DNA of 15,262 nucleotides from JALZHR01 sp036388635. Lineage in GTDB: Bacteria; Acidobacteriota; Blastocatellia; Pyrinomonadales; Pyrinomonadaceae. The stretch is from NCBI GenBank assembly GCA_036388635.1, contig DASVRL010000059.1, positions 1 through 15,262 of the forward strand, given 5' to 3'. A model generated the notes under the pieces. The model ran no database searches and was not told where the DNA came from. It saw only the letters and a list, made by a program, of their open reading frames with translations. Shown here piece after piece: positions 6,011 to 13,017 of the stretch. The position numbers were made by a program, and so were the translations under genes. Numbering within the stretch: position 1 is the stretch's first letter; every line of letters starts with the position of its first letter.

Positions 6011-7195
6011 ATGCTGACTCTTATTGAAAACGGAGAAATCTACGCGCCCGAATTAATCGGCAAAGGCTCGGTTCTGCTGGTTGAAAATCAGATTCTGAAA
6101 GTCGGCGAGATTAATCGCCGGGCGGTCGAATCGCTCGACGTCGAATTTGAAGTGATTAACGCTCGCAATTGTTTAATCACGCCCGGTTTTATCGACCCGC
6201 ACCAGCATCTTTTGGGCGGCAGCGGCGAGGAAGGCTTTTCGACGCAGACGCCCGAAATAAGCGCGACCGAGATCATCAGCGCCGGAATCACCACGGTCGT
6301 CGGCTGTCTCGGCGTCGATACGACGATGAAAACGCTTCCCGGATTGCTCGCCAAAGCCAAAGGACTCAAAGAAGAAGGTTTAAACGCTTTCATCTGGACG
6401 GGCGGCTACAATGTTCCGCCGACGACCATCAGCAAAAGCGCGCGCGACGACATAATGTTTATCGAGGAAGTCATCGGCGCGGGCGAAATCGCCATTTCCG
6501 ACGAGCGCTCGACCGAACCGGATTTTCACGAGCTGGCGCATCTGACGCACGACGCGTACGTCGGCGGAATGCTCAGCAAAAAAGCCGGCGTCACGCATTT
6601 TCACGTCGGAGAAACCGGAAAACGCCTGCATCTTCTGCGCGATTTACTCGATAAGGACGATTGTAAGCCCGAATGGCTCTACCCGACGCACATCACGCGC
6701 TCCGAAGAACTGATGCTCGAAGCCATCGAGCTTGCCGCGCGCGGCAGTTTTGTCGATATCGACACGGTGAACGAGGATTTGCTGAAATGGCTGAAATTTT
6801 ACAAAGACCACGGCGGCGATATGAAAAAGCTGACCGTTTCGTCCGATTCTTCGATTACCAGCCCTTTGACGTTTTTTGAACAAATCCGCTCGTGCATCGT
6901 CGAGCATAAATTCCCGCTCGAAGAAGTTATCCCGCTCGTCACGGCAAACACGGCGAAAGTTTTAAAGCTCGATTTAAAAGGCTCAATCGAAGCAGGAAAA
7001 TCCGCCGATTGTCTGGTTCTGGAAAAAGATTCTTTCGAGCTGCGCGAAGTGATTGTCGGCGGGCGGCGACTTTTGAAAAACGGCAAAATCGCCTTCAAAG
7101 AAGCGTTTCTCAAAGACAGCAATCGCAGCGTCAGTCTGACGGGCGAGAAAAAGCTGAAAAAGGCGAGAGCGAGCAAGGTAAAAAGTAAAAAGTAA
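6011..7195 (+). CDS. iadA: Isoaspartyl dipeptidase IadA (amidohydrolase superfamily)
   Basis: IadA cleaves beta-aspartyl dipeptides; after cyanophycinase this would release Asp and Arg. The 394-residue length matches the E. coli enzyme (about 390). Metal ligands are visible: HxH in DPHQH (His64, His66), His198 in HFHVG, His227 in PTHITR and Asp279 in VSSDSS. Substrate-side residues equivalent to E. coli Tyr137, Arg169 and Arg233 appear as Tyr133, Arg166 and Arg230. One position is odd. Where E. coli has the carboxylated bridging Lys162 (GVKCAISDHRS), this protein has Glu159 (GAGEIAISDERS). Glu replaces the carboxy-Lys in some other amidohydrolases, so activity is plausible. The last 17 residues are a Lys/Ser/Arg tail, partly encoded by a heptanucleotide repeat that runs through the stop codon. 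Third gene of the operon, 6 bp after the membrane protein. Specificity for beta-Asp-Arg is inferred from context. Confidence 0.93.
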   Translation: MLTLIENGEIYAPELIGKGSVLLVENQILKVGEINRRAVESLDVEFEVINARNCLITPGFIDPHQHLLGGSGEEGFSTQTPEISATEIISAGITTVVGCLGVDTTMKTLPGLLAKAKGLKEEGLNAFIWTGGYNVPPTTISKSARDDIMFIEEVIGAGEIAISDERSTEPDFHELAHLTHDAYVGGMLSKKAGVTHFHVGETGKRLHLLRDLLDKDDCKPEWLYPTHITRSEELMLEAIELAARGSFVDIDTVNEDLLKWLKFYKDHGGDMKKLTVSSDSSITSPLTFFEQIRSCIVEHKFPLEEVIPLVTANTAKVLKLDLKGSIEAGKSADCLVLEKDSFELREVIVGGRRLLKNGKIAFKEAFLKDSNRSVSLTGEKKLKKARASKVKSKK

Positions 7196-7240
7196 AAAGT
7201 AAAAAGGCAAAAGGCAAAAGCGAAAAGGCAAAAGTAAAAA
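7178..7240. repeat. Heptanucleotide tandem repeat across the iadA stop codon
   Basis: Nine consecutive 7-bp units: GTAAAAA four times, GGCAAAA twice, GCGAAAA, GGCAAAA, GTAAAAA. The iadA stop TAA (7193-7195) lies inside the third unit, so the repeat supplies the final KSKK-type codons. It resembles the short heptamer repeats (STRRs) known from filamentous cyanobacterial genomes, but here in a genome that looks acidobacterial. A complementary inverted copy lies at 7299-7333. Confidence 0.85.
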
Positions 7241-7298
7241 CCAAGGACTAAATAACAGAGCTGAATATTACCGGCTGCCGTTATTTCTCGACTCTTAT

Positions 7299-7333
7299 TC
7301 TTACCTTTTGCCTTTTACCTATTTACTTTTTAC
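7299..7333. repeat. Inverted counterpart of the heptamer repeat
   Basis: Five 7-bp units (TCTTACC, TTTTGCC, TTTTACC, TATTTAC, TTTTTAC) that are the reverse complement of the type at 7178-7240. Aligned against 7192-7226 about 30 of 35 positions can pair, leaving a 72-bp loop. The pair sits between the converging ends of iadA (stop 7195) and the 146-aa gene (stop 7345), so it could act as a bidirectional terminator or transcript stabiliser. Confidence 0.75.
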
Positions 7334-7344
7334 TTGAAAACAGC

Positions 7345-7785
7345 TTAAGCCGTTTGCGCCGTTTCCGCGCGCATCTGCATCCAGCGCTTCATCATTTCGC
7401 GGCGCGAGGCGAGCAGCTCTTTCGCGTCCGGCATTTTCATAATCAGCGTTTCCAGATTTTTCAGATAATTCGGGCTTGCCATAATCTGCCGCAATTCTTC
7501 CAGAAACGGCTCGATCTTCGAAAAAACCAACACGCATTCGCCGTTTGATTCGAGAAACATTTCCTCGTCAATCGCACCGTGCTTGACAAAGCCCGCCGCC
7601 ATATCCCAGTAACTCGTCACCATCCGAAAATACGCGCTCGTTTCCGCGCTGACCATCGCCTGCATAATGTCGGCGGCGCTTTCGGGAAAAAACGAAGTTA
7701 TCCAGCCGCGCGCCTCGCGCATTTTTTCCTCGCGTCGCAAATCATACAATTTCATAATCAAATCCGCCGATTCCGCTTTGCTCAT
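7345..7785 (-). CDS. Hypothetical protein, helical, 146 aa
   Basis: I cannot assign the family. The protein is soluble and strongly helical, with charged segments (KLYDLRREEKMREARGW at about 12-28, SRREMMKRWMQMRAE near the C-terminus) and many Met residues. It has no signal peptide or membrane helix. The middle (SYWDMAAGFVKHGAIDEEMFLE, about 58-79) loosely recalls DUF4760-like proteins, but I would not name it so. The start at ATG 7785 is well supported: AAAGGAGC (7792-7799) precedes it at a standard distance, and a good promoter (7816-7844) lies just upstream, giving a short leader of about 20-25 nt. It is a single-gene unit convergent with iadA, with the heptamer repeat pair between the two stops. 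lon lies upstream on the same strand but is closed by a terminator. Confidence 0.8.
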   Translation of the reverse strand: MSKAESADLIMKLYDLRREEKMREARGWITSFFPESAADIMQAMVSAETSAYFRMVTSYWDMAAGFVKHGAIDEEMFLESNGECVLVFSKIEPFLEELRQIMASPNYLKNLETLIMKMPDAKELLASRREMMKRWMQMRAETAQTA

Positions 7786-7815
7786 TTTATTGCTCCTTTA
7801 GCATTTTGATTTTCG

Positions 7816-7844
7816 AAAATAGAACGAAAATTAAATTAAGTCAA
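7816..7844 (-). promoter_or_regulatory. Sigma-70-type promoter of the 146-aa gene
   Basis: On the minus strand TTGACT (7839-7844) is followed after exactly 17 bp by TATTTT (7816-7821). The predicted start falls near 7809, about 10 nt before the AAAGGAGC ribosome site. This is the best promoter match in the window. Confidence 0.6.
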
Positions 7845-7896
7845 ATAATACTAAGCGGCATTTATCGCCAAAACGGAATTCTCAGGCAAAAGAAAA

Positions 7897-7943
7897 TCGG
7901 CTGAATAAAGGATTACAATTGATATAATCCTTTATTCAGCCGA
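7897..7943 (-). terminator. Intrinsic terminator of lon
   Basis: Perfect 19-bp stem (7897-7915 with 7925-7943) and a 9-nt loop, starting 27 bp past the lon stop. On the minus strand it is followed by TTTTCTTTT, a good U-tract. Confidence 0.9.
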
Positions 7944-7969
7944 ACAATTAGCGTTTATATTTCTACGCG

Positions 7970-10402
7970 CTATTCGATATTCAAAGTAATTTCCTGCGTT
8001 GTCGAATCGGCGTTCCAGACCGCCGGCGGCGGTTCGACTTCGAGAATTTCTTCGGATTTTTCTTTTAGAAGAGCCAGTTCCAGCACTTCGTCAATCATTT
8101 CGACCAGGTGAATCGTTAAATCTTCGCGGACTTCTTCCGGCACGTCCGCCAAATCCTTTTCGTTGTCTTTCGACATAATTATCGTTTTCAGACCGAAACG
8201 GTGCGCGGCGAGCAGTTTTTCCTTGACGCCGCCGATGGGCAGGACTTTGCCGCGCAGAGTGATTTCGCCGGTCATCGCTACGTCGTGACGCGCGGCTTTG
8301 CCGGTCAGCGCGGAAACCATCGCCGTCGCCAGCGTGATTCCGGCGCTCGGTCCATCTTTCGGAATCGCGCCTTCCGGAACGTGGATGTGCAAATCTTTTT
8401 CGCGGAAATCATCGTGACTGATGCCGAGTTTTTCGGCTCGCGTGCGGACGCAGGTTAAGGCGGCGCGCGCCGATTCCTTCATCACGTCGCCGAGCTGACC
8501 GGTCAGCGTGACTTCGCCTTTGCCTCTGACGAGCGTGGCTTCGACCTGCAAAACGTCGCCGCCGACTTCCGTCCAAGCCAAGCCGTTGACCAGCCCGACT
8601 TCGCTGACGCGGGCGACATCCTGTTTGCGGAAACGAATCGTGCCCAAAAGCTCGCGGACTTTTTCGGCGTCAATCACCAGACGAAAATCGTCTTTATTTT
8701 CGTGAACGACAAAATTTTTGGCGACCTTGCGCAGGCACGAACTGATTTCCCTTTCCAGATTGCGGACGCCCGCTTCGCGCGTGTAATGACGGATGACTTC
8801 CAAAACGCCGTCGTCCGTGAATTTCACTTTTTCCGCGTCGAGACCATTGGTTTCCGCCTGTTTCGGCATCAAATGTCGTTTGGCGATTTCGACTTTTTCG
8901 CGCTCGGTGTAACCCGACAGGCGCAGGATTTCCAGACGGTCTTGCAGCGGCGCGGGAATCGTGTGCAGAACGTTTGCCGTCGCGATGAAAAAGACCTGCG
9001 ACAAATCGTAATCGACGTCCAGATAATGATCGCGGAAAGTGTTGTTTTGTTCCGGGTCGAGCACTTCCAAAAGCGCTGCCGACGGGTCGCCGCGAAAATC
9101 GCGCCCGAGCTTATCGACTTCGTCCAGCAGAATAACCGGATTGACCGTTCCGGCGCGTTTCAGAAGCTGTATAATCTGTCCGGGCATCGAGCCGATGTAG
9201 GTGCGGCGATGTCCGCGAATCTCGGCTTCGTCGTGAACGCCGCCTAAAGATAAACGCACGAATTTTCTGCCGGTCGCGTTGGCGATTGATTTTCCCAGAC
9301 TCGTTTTGCCGACGCCGGGCGCGCCGACGAAACAAAGAATCGTGCCTTTCGGATTTTTTACCAATTGGCGGACGGCTAAATATTCCAGAATTCTGTCCTT
9401 GATTTTTTCCAAGCCGTAATGGTCTTCGTTTAAAACTCTTTCGGCTTCGTTCAAATCGTTGATTTCTTCCGAGCGGTTTTGCCACGGAACGTTTATCAGC
9501 CAGTCGATATAAGTGCGCGAAACCGTGCTTTCGGCGCTCATCGGCGGCATCGCTTCGAGCCGCGCCATTTCCTGCATCGCTTTTTCGCGCGCTTCCTCGC
9601 TCATTCCGGCTTCTTCGATGCGTTTCTTCAATTCGTCAAACTCGGCTTTTTCGTCCTTGCGTCCGAGTTCTTTGTGAATCGCTTTGATCTGCTCGTTCAG
9701 ATAATATTCGCGCTGCGTTTTGTCCATCTGGCGCTTGACGCGGCTGTGAACCGAGCGGTCGAGCTGTTTTTTCTCGATTTCCGTTTCGAGTATCTCGATT
9801 AATTTTTGCAGGCGTTCCTGGACGGAAAAAATCTCCAGCAGCTGTTGTTTTTCTTCGACCGGAATGCGCAGGTGCGAACTCATCGCGTCGGCAATCTGTG
9901 CGGCGGAAATTCCTCTTAAACTGGCGTGCAGAGCGTCGGTGTAAGCGTCGGGCGAAACGCGCAGAAGCTGCTCGACCAGACCGTGAATTTTCTGCAAAAG
10001 CCCATCGGTGCGGAAACCCGATTCGTCGACCGACGGCACGCGGCGCACGAGCGCGAAAAACATTCCGTCGCTGTTTTGCTCGATGCGAATCGTGGTCGCG
10101 CGCTCGCGCCCTTCGACGACGACTTTGATTTGCCCGTTTTCCTGTTTCTGCGCCTGAAGAATTCTGCCCAAGGTGCCGACGTTGTAAATCTGCTCGGCGC
10201 TCGGTTCATCGACGGTCGCGTCGTGCTGCGTGGCGAGAAAAATATTGCGGTCGCCCTGCATTGCCTGCTCTAAAGCGCGCACGGAACTCGGTCGCCCGAT
10301 TTTAAAGGCGACTTTGGTAAACGGAAAGATAACGACATCGCGTATCGGCACCATCGGAAAACGTGAAATATCCGTGGGCATTTGGTCTGTAAATTCTTGC
10401 AT
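7970..10402 (-). CDS. lon: ATP-dependent endopeptidase Lon (LonA type)
   Basis: Lon is a cytoplasmic homohexameric AAA+ protease that degrades misfolded and selected regulatory proteins. The 810-residue length fits LonA (784 in E. coli). The domains run in order. An N-terminal substrate-binding domain (about 14-205) starts FPMVPIRDVVIFP, and a helical coiled region (about 206-300) contains REYYLNEQIKAI. The AAA+ module has Walker A GAPGVGKT (360-367) and Walker B VILLDEVDK (423-431). The C-terminal protease domain has catalytic Ser686 in PKDGPSAG and Lys729 in GGVKEKL. The Ser-Lys distance of 43 equals that of E. coli Ser679/Lys722. The last 30 or so residues form an acidic, Pro-containing tail beyond the protease fold. 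ATG 10402 is chosen because the family N-terminus begins shortly after it; the ribosome site is weak. It is a single gene with its own promoter region and terminator, divergent from the CXXCH protein gene. Confidence 0.98.
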   Translation of the reverse strand: MQEFTDQMPTDISRFPMVPIRDVVIFPFTKVAFKIGRPSSVRALEQAMQGDRNIFLATQHDATVDEPSAEQIYNVGTLGRILQAQKQENGQIKVVVEGRERATTIRIEQNSDGMFFALVRRVPSVDESGFRTDGLLQKIHGLVEQLLRVSPDAYTDALHASLRGISAAQIADAMSSHLRIPVEEKQQLLEIFSVQERLQKLIEILETEIEKKQLDRSVHSRVKRQMDKTQREYYLNEQIKAIHKELGRKDEKAEFDELKKRIEEAGMSEEAREKAMQEMARLEAMPPMSAESTVSRTYIDWLINVPWQNRSEEINDLNEAERVLNEDHYGLEKIKDRILEYLAVRQLVKNPKGTILCFVGAPGVGKTSLGKSIANATGRKFVRLSLGGVHDEAEIRGHRRTYIGSMPGQIIQLLKRAGTVNPVILLDEVDKLGRDFRGDPSAALLEVLDPEQNNTFRDHYLDVDYDLSQVFFIATANVLHTIPAPLQDRLEILRLSGYTEREKVEIAKRHLMPKQAETNGLDAEKVKFTDDGVLEVIRHYTREAGVRNLEREISSCLRKVAKNFVVHENKDDFRLVIDAEKVRELLGTIRFRKQDVARVSEVGLVNGLAWTEVGGDVLQVEATLVRGKGEVTLTGQLGDVMKESARAALTCVRTRAEKLGISHDDFREKDLHIHVPEGAIPKDGPSAGITLATAMVSALTGKAARHDVAMTGEITLRGKVLPIGGVKEKLLAAHRFGLKTIIMSKDNEKDLADVPEEVREDLTIHLVEMIDEVLELALLKEKSEEILEVEPPPAVWNADSTTQEITLNIE

Positions 10403-10492
10403 CTTTTTGGAACTCTTTCTGCGGAAAATTTATTCTACTTTTTTAGATAAAGAGCGATTACCTTTGAGATTCTATTTTTAGATATTTACATA

Positions 10493-10534
10493 ATTATAAG
10501 CCGGACACAAGCAAATTCAGCCAAGTTCGGCTGA
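10493..10534 (-). promoter_or_regulatory. Candidate lon promoter with overlapping palindrome
   Basis: A perfect TATAAT lies on the minus strand at 10493-10498, about 90 bp upstream of lon. At -35 distance the sequence is only GCTGAA (10516-10521), a poor match. However, this spot is covered by an interrupted palindrome, TCAGCC (10517-10522) with GGCTGA (10529-10534). A weak -35 under an operator fits a regulated promoter. It is not CIRCE (TTAGCACTC type) or HAIR. The regulator is unknown. Confidence 0.45.
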
Positions 10535-10630
10535 TTTACAAACGGCACGATAAATGCAACTATTCTTTGAGTTTTACCGCAGCATTAATTCAGCTCACGA
10601 TTTACGCATCCCGATATCCTGGAGATTAAT

Positions 10631-12211
10631 ATGCCCGCCCGAAAATTCGACGATTTGCCGGAAACAAAAACTCCGCCTTTCGACCCGCTACCGCACCAGC
10701 AGGAAAATATCTCCGGCTCGATCAGCCGCCGGAAAGACGAAACCAGCTCGCTTTTAACCGTCAAAAAATCTGCTTTGCAGCGTTTTATCAATATCCGTCA
10801 GGCGTCGAAAAAAATGCTCGCCGCGACGTTTTTTCTCGCCGGCTGTCTGGGTTTGCTGTTTTTGCCGAAACCCGAGCCGGCAAGCGAGACGGAGGAAAAA
10901 TGCAAATGCGAAACGGATTTAAAAACCGTCAATTATCATTTTCCCGATTTGGCTGCCGAATACCAGCCGCCGTCGTGGTGGGAAAAACTAAATGAAAAGG
11001 ACGCGCGGAAATTTTCGATTTTTAAGCTGAGCCAGGATTTTCCGGTCGAGCTGATTTCGGAATCCTGCGCCGACGGGATTCGGCTCTGGGAAAATTTCGA
11101 TTTTAAAACTCAAAGCCGCGAATATATGACGGAAATCCTCAAATACGCTTTTGAAGGAAATCTCGAAATCCAGTGGCGCGTGCAAGATAACGCCGCGCGA
11201 AAATGGGTTCACGCGCCGTGGATGCACGCGGGCAAATACGGCAGAGAGTTTGCGCGCGGGCTGACGCAGGAAAGAAAAACCTGCCGCGCGGAGCTTTTAG
11301 GCAGCCGCGAAGAATGCGCGCCCGACGCGCCGAAATATCAATCGTGGGCAATCGCCTTTTACAATTCGCGCGGCGCGTTTTATCTCGGCAAAGTCTGGGA
11401 AGAAATGACGCGCAGCGAAACTCCGAGCGCGAAAAATTTTCCGGCGGAAGGATTTCCCGCCGGCAGCATCAGTTTGAAGCTGATTTTCACGCAAGCCGAT
11501 GCCAGCGTGGCGCCTTTCCTGGAAAACAGCGCCGAATGGCTGGCGGACACGAAGCGCGCGCGGGCGAGCGGTTTTTCCGGCGGCGAATGTTTAACGGCAA
11601 GCGCGCCGGACGCGAAATGTTTCGATAAGCTCCGGCTCTTGCAGATTGACGTCGCCGCACGCGACGACCGCGCGCCGAACGGCTGGGTTTTCGGGACGTT
11701 TACTTATAATAAAGACGCCAAACCGATTTTCGATTATCCTTTCGCGTCGAATTTGCAGGCGGCGGAAAAAGAAAATCTGCAAAGATGGCTGAAACTCGAA
11801 TTTGTCGGCTTGATGTTCGGCAACGACGTGGGCGTTAAGCTCGGCGGGAATTTGAGCGAATCGTTGATAAACCGCCAAAATCCGGTGACGCCGCATCTCG
11901 GCTGCGGCGGTCGCCTGAACGGAATGATTGACGCTCCGGCTTCTTCGTGTTTTTCGTGTCACTCGATGGCGGAAACGCCGCGCAATCTTGCCATTGAAGC
12001 GATGCCCTACAACGATTTGAAATGCCGCGACGACGAAATGCTCAAGTGGTTCAAAACCGTTGACCCGCGCGCGGCGGATTCAGCCGGACGGACATTTACG
12101 AAATCTTCATTCGCCAGAGAAATCTTCTCGCTCGATTACTCGCTCCAGTTGCGCGAAGGAATCATGCGTTATTGCAAAGAAAACCGGCAAAAATGCGGCT
12201 TGCCGGATTAA
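10631..12211 (+). CDS. Membrane-anchored protein with one c-type haem motif
   Basis: The 526-residue protein has a long, polar, Pro-rich N-terminus (1-60, positively charged near 44-62). One hydrophobic helix (about 63-78, MLAATFFLAGCLGLLFL) probably anchors it so that the bulk faces the periplasm. The exported part is rich in Trp and Cys (CKC at 91-93; others near 146, 218, 229, 320, 330, 425). It carries a segment GWVFGTFTYN (351-360) and a single CXXCH at 440-444 (SSCFSCHSMAE), the site for covalent haem attachment. Met446 or Met458 could be the distal ligand. I recognise the type (large envelope proteins with GWVFGTF and a late CXXCH) but no named function. A redox or electron-transfer role is inferred from the motif alone. 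Start ATG 10631 has GGAG six bases upstream. It ends in a clear terminator (12297-12332). No cytochrome maturation or oxidase genes are next to it. Confidence 0.85.
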   Translation: MPARKFDDLPETKTPPFDPLPHQQENISGSISRRKDETSSLLTVKKSALQRFINIRQASKKMLAATFFLAGCLGLLFLPKPEPASETEEKCKCETDLKTVNYHFPDLAAEYQPPSWWEKLNEKDARKFSIFKLSQDFPVELISESCADGIRLWENFDFKTQSREYMTEILKYAFEGNLEIQWRVQDNAARKWVHAPWMHAGKYGREFARGLTQERKTCRAELLGSREECAPDAPKYQSWAIAFYNSRGAFYLGKVWEEMTRSETPSAKNFPAEGFPAGSISLKLIFTQADASVAPFLENSAEWLADTKRARASGFSGGECLTASAPDAKCFDKLRLLQIDVAARDDRAPNGWVFGTFTYNKDAKPIFDYPFASNLQAAEKENLQRWLKLEFVGLMFGNDVGVKLGGNLSESLINRQNPVTPHLGCGGRLNGMIDAPASSCFSCHSMAETPRNLAIEAMPYNDLKCRDDEMLKWFKTVDPRAADSAGRTFTKSSFAREIFSLDYSLQLREGIMRYCKENRQKCGLPD

Positions 12212-12296
12212 AAATCGTTTTTTTTATGACCGGGTCGTGTTTGGCGTCGAAGAAGTCGAGACAAACCAAACCGGTCGGTCACATATAAAGATAAAC

Positions 12297-12332
12297 AAAA
12301 CGCTGCGTTCCGGTTAAAGAACGCAGCGTTTT
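12297..12332. terminator. Perfect 14-bp bidirectional terminator
   Basis: Positions 12297-12310 pair exactly with 12319-12332 around an 8-nt loop. The GC-rich core is flanked by A4 on the left and T4 on the right. It separates the converging CXXCH gene (stop 12211) and 135-aa gene (stop 12401) and can serve both. Confidence 0.9.
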
Positions 12333-12400
12333 GTAAGAGTGTGAAGCTTTGTGAAATTTTTCCGACAAACTGCTGGGGTTGGAACTGAAAACAAAAGATT

Positions 12401-12808
12401 CTAGGAAAACGTGATTCCGGAAGCTAACCAGCCGCGGTTGATTTGAAACGAAAAATCGTAAGCGCTGGTTCGCCTGTCTCCGTCTATCGTCATATCGAAT
12501 TCGACTTTTCCGGTGACGGTAACCGGCGCGGATTGTTCCGTCAATTGCTGCTGATAATTCACCTCGACCAGCGTGTAGCTATGAAAGACGATATCGGCGT
12601 TTTCGAGGTCTTCGCGAAAATTGTCCTCGGTGAAATTTTCTCCGCCTAGATTGTTGAGCGTAAAACCGAAAGCGACGAGCCTGCCGAACCAGTAGCCATT
12701 CGGGTCGGTTGTCTGGTATCTTGTCAGAGATTCAAAAAATTGACACGCAAAATAATCGTAATTAGGGTCATCTTTGGTTTTACAACTCGTAAAATCATCA
12801 GCCGGCAT
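12401..12808 (-). CDS. Hypothetical protein, 135 aa
   Basis: I do not recognise this family. The protein is acidic, has no signal peptide or membrane helix, and is rich in Phe and Tyr. Two early cysteines (9 and 22) and aromatic motifs (NYDYFACQFFESLTRY, NGYWFGRLVAFGFTL) are followed by a beta-rich second half (VTVTGKVEFDMTI, YDFSFQINRGW). A small beta-sandwich or barrel fold is possible but unproven. The start at ATG 12808 is supported by GGAG at 12816-12819, about 7 bases upstream. It is convergent with the CXXCH gene and divergent from the kinase gene, sharing with it a 209-bp promoter region, which makes co-regulation with the kinase conceivable. Unknown function; coding status is likely from the ribosome site and clean flanks. 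Confidence 0.65.
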   Translation of the reverse strand: MPADDFTSCKTKDDPNYDYFACQFFESLTRYQTTDPNGYWFGRLVAFGFTLNNLGGENFTEDNFREDLENADIVFHSYTLVEVNYQQQLTEQSAPVTVTGKVEFDMTIDGDRRTSAYDFSFQINRGWLASGITFS

Positions 12809-12937
12809 AAATTTTCTCCAGATTTTTTTAAGTATTAAATAAAGAAGGGCGCTACGCCTGTTTTTCTGTGAGCAATAAATGTGCCATTTATATTTGCCGG
12901 AAAATACGGCGTTTTTGATTAAAACAGTTGGAAAAAC

Positions 12938-12977
12938 CTATCATTTTTGATAGTAAGACTATCAATTTTGATATAAA
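12938..12977 (+). promoter_or_regulatory. Two tandem palindromes and promoter before the kinase gene
   Basis: CTATCA-N4-TGATAG (12938-12953, perfect) and CTATCA-N4-TGATAT (12959-12974, one mismatch) lie exactly 21 bp apart, so a bound dimer pair would sit on one DNA face. A promoter can be drawn through them: TTGATA (12947-12952) as -35 and TATAAA (12972-12977) as -10 at 19-bp spacing, about 40 bp before the kinase start. A repressor binding both would block it. The same sites also face the divergent 135-aa gene. Confidence 0.55.
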
Positions 12978-13017
12978 ATGCGGGCGTGTATTTCATATTC
13001 GGTTAAAACTTTATCAA

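Noticed and set aside
7897..10534. Shared 10-mer TCAGCCGAAC in the lon terminator and upstream of lon (minus strand)
   Set aside because: Two short matches in structures with different roles; most likely chance.
12848..12916. Short hairpins GGCG-CTA-CGCC and GCCG-N7-CGGC followed by T-runs before the kinase gene
   Set aside because: Stems of only 4 bp in a promoter region; too weak to call terminators or attenuators.
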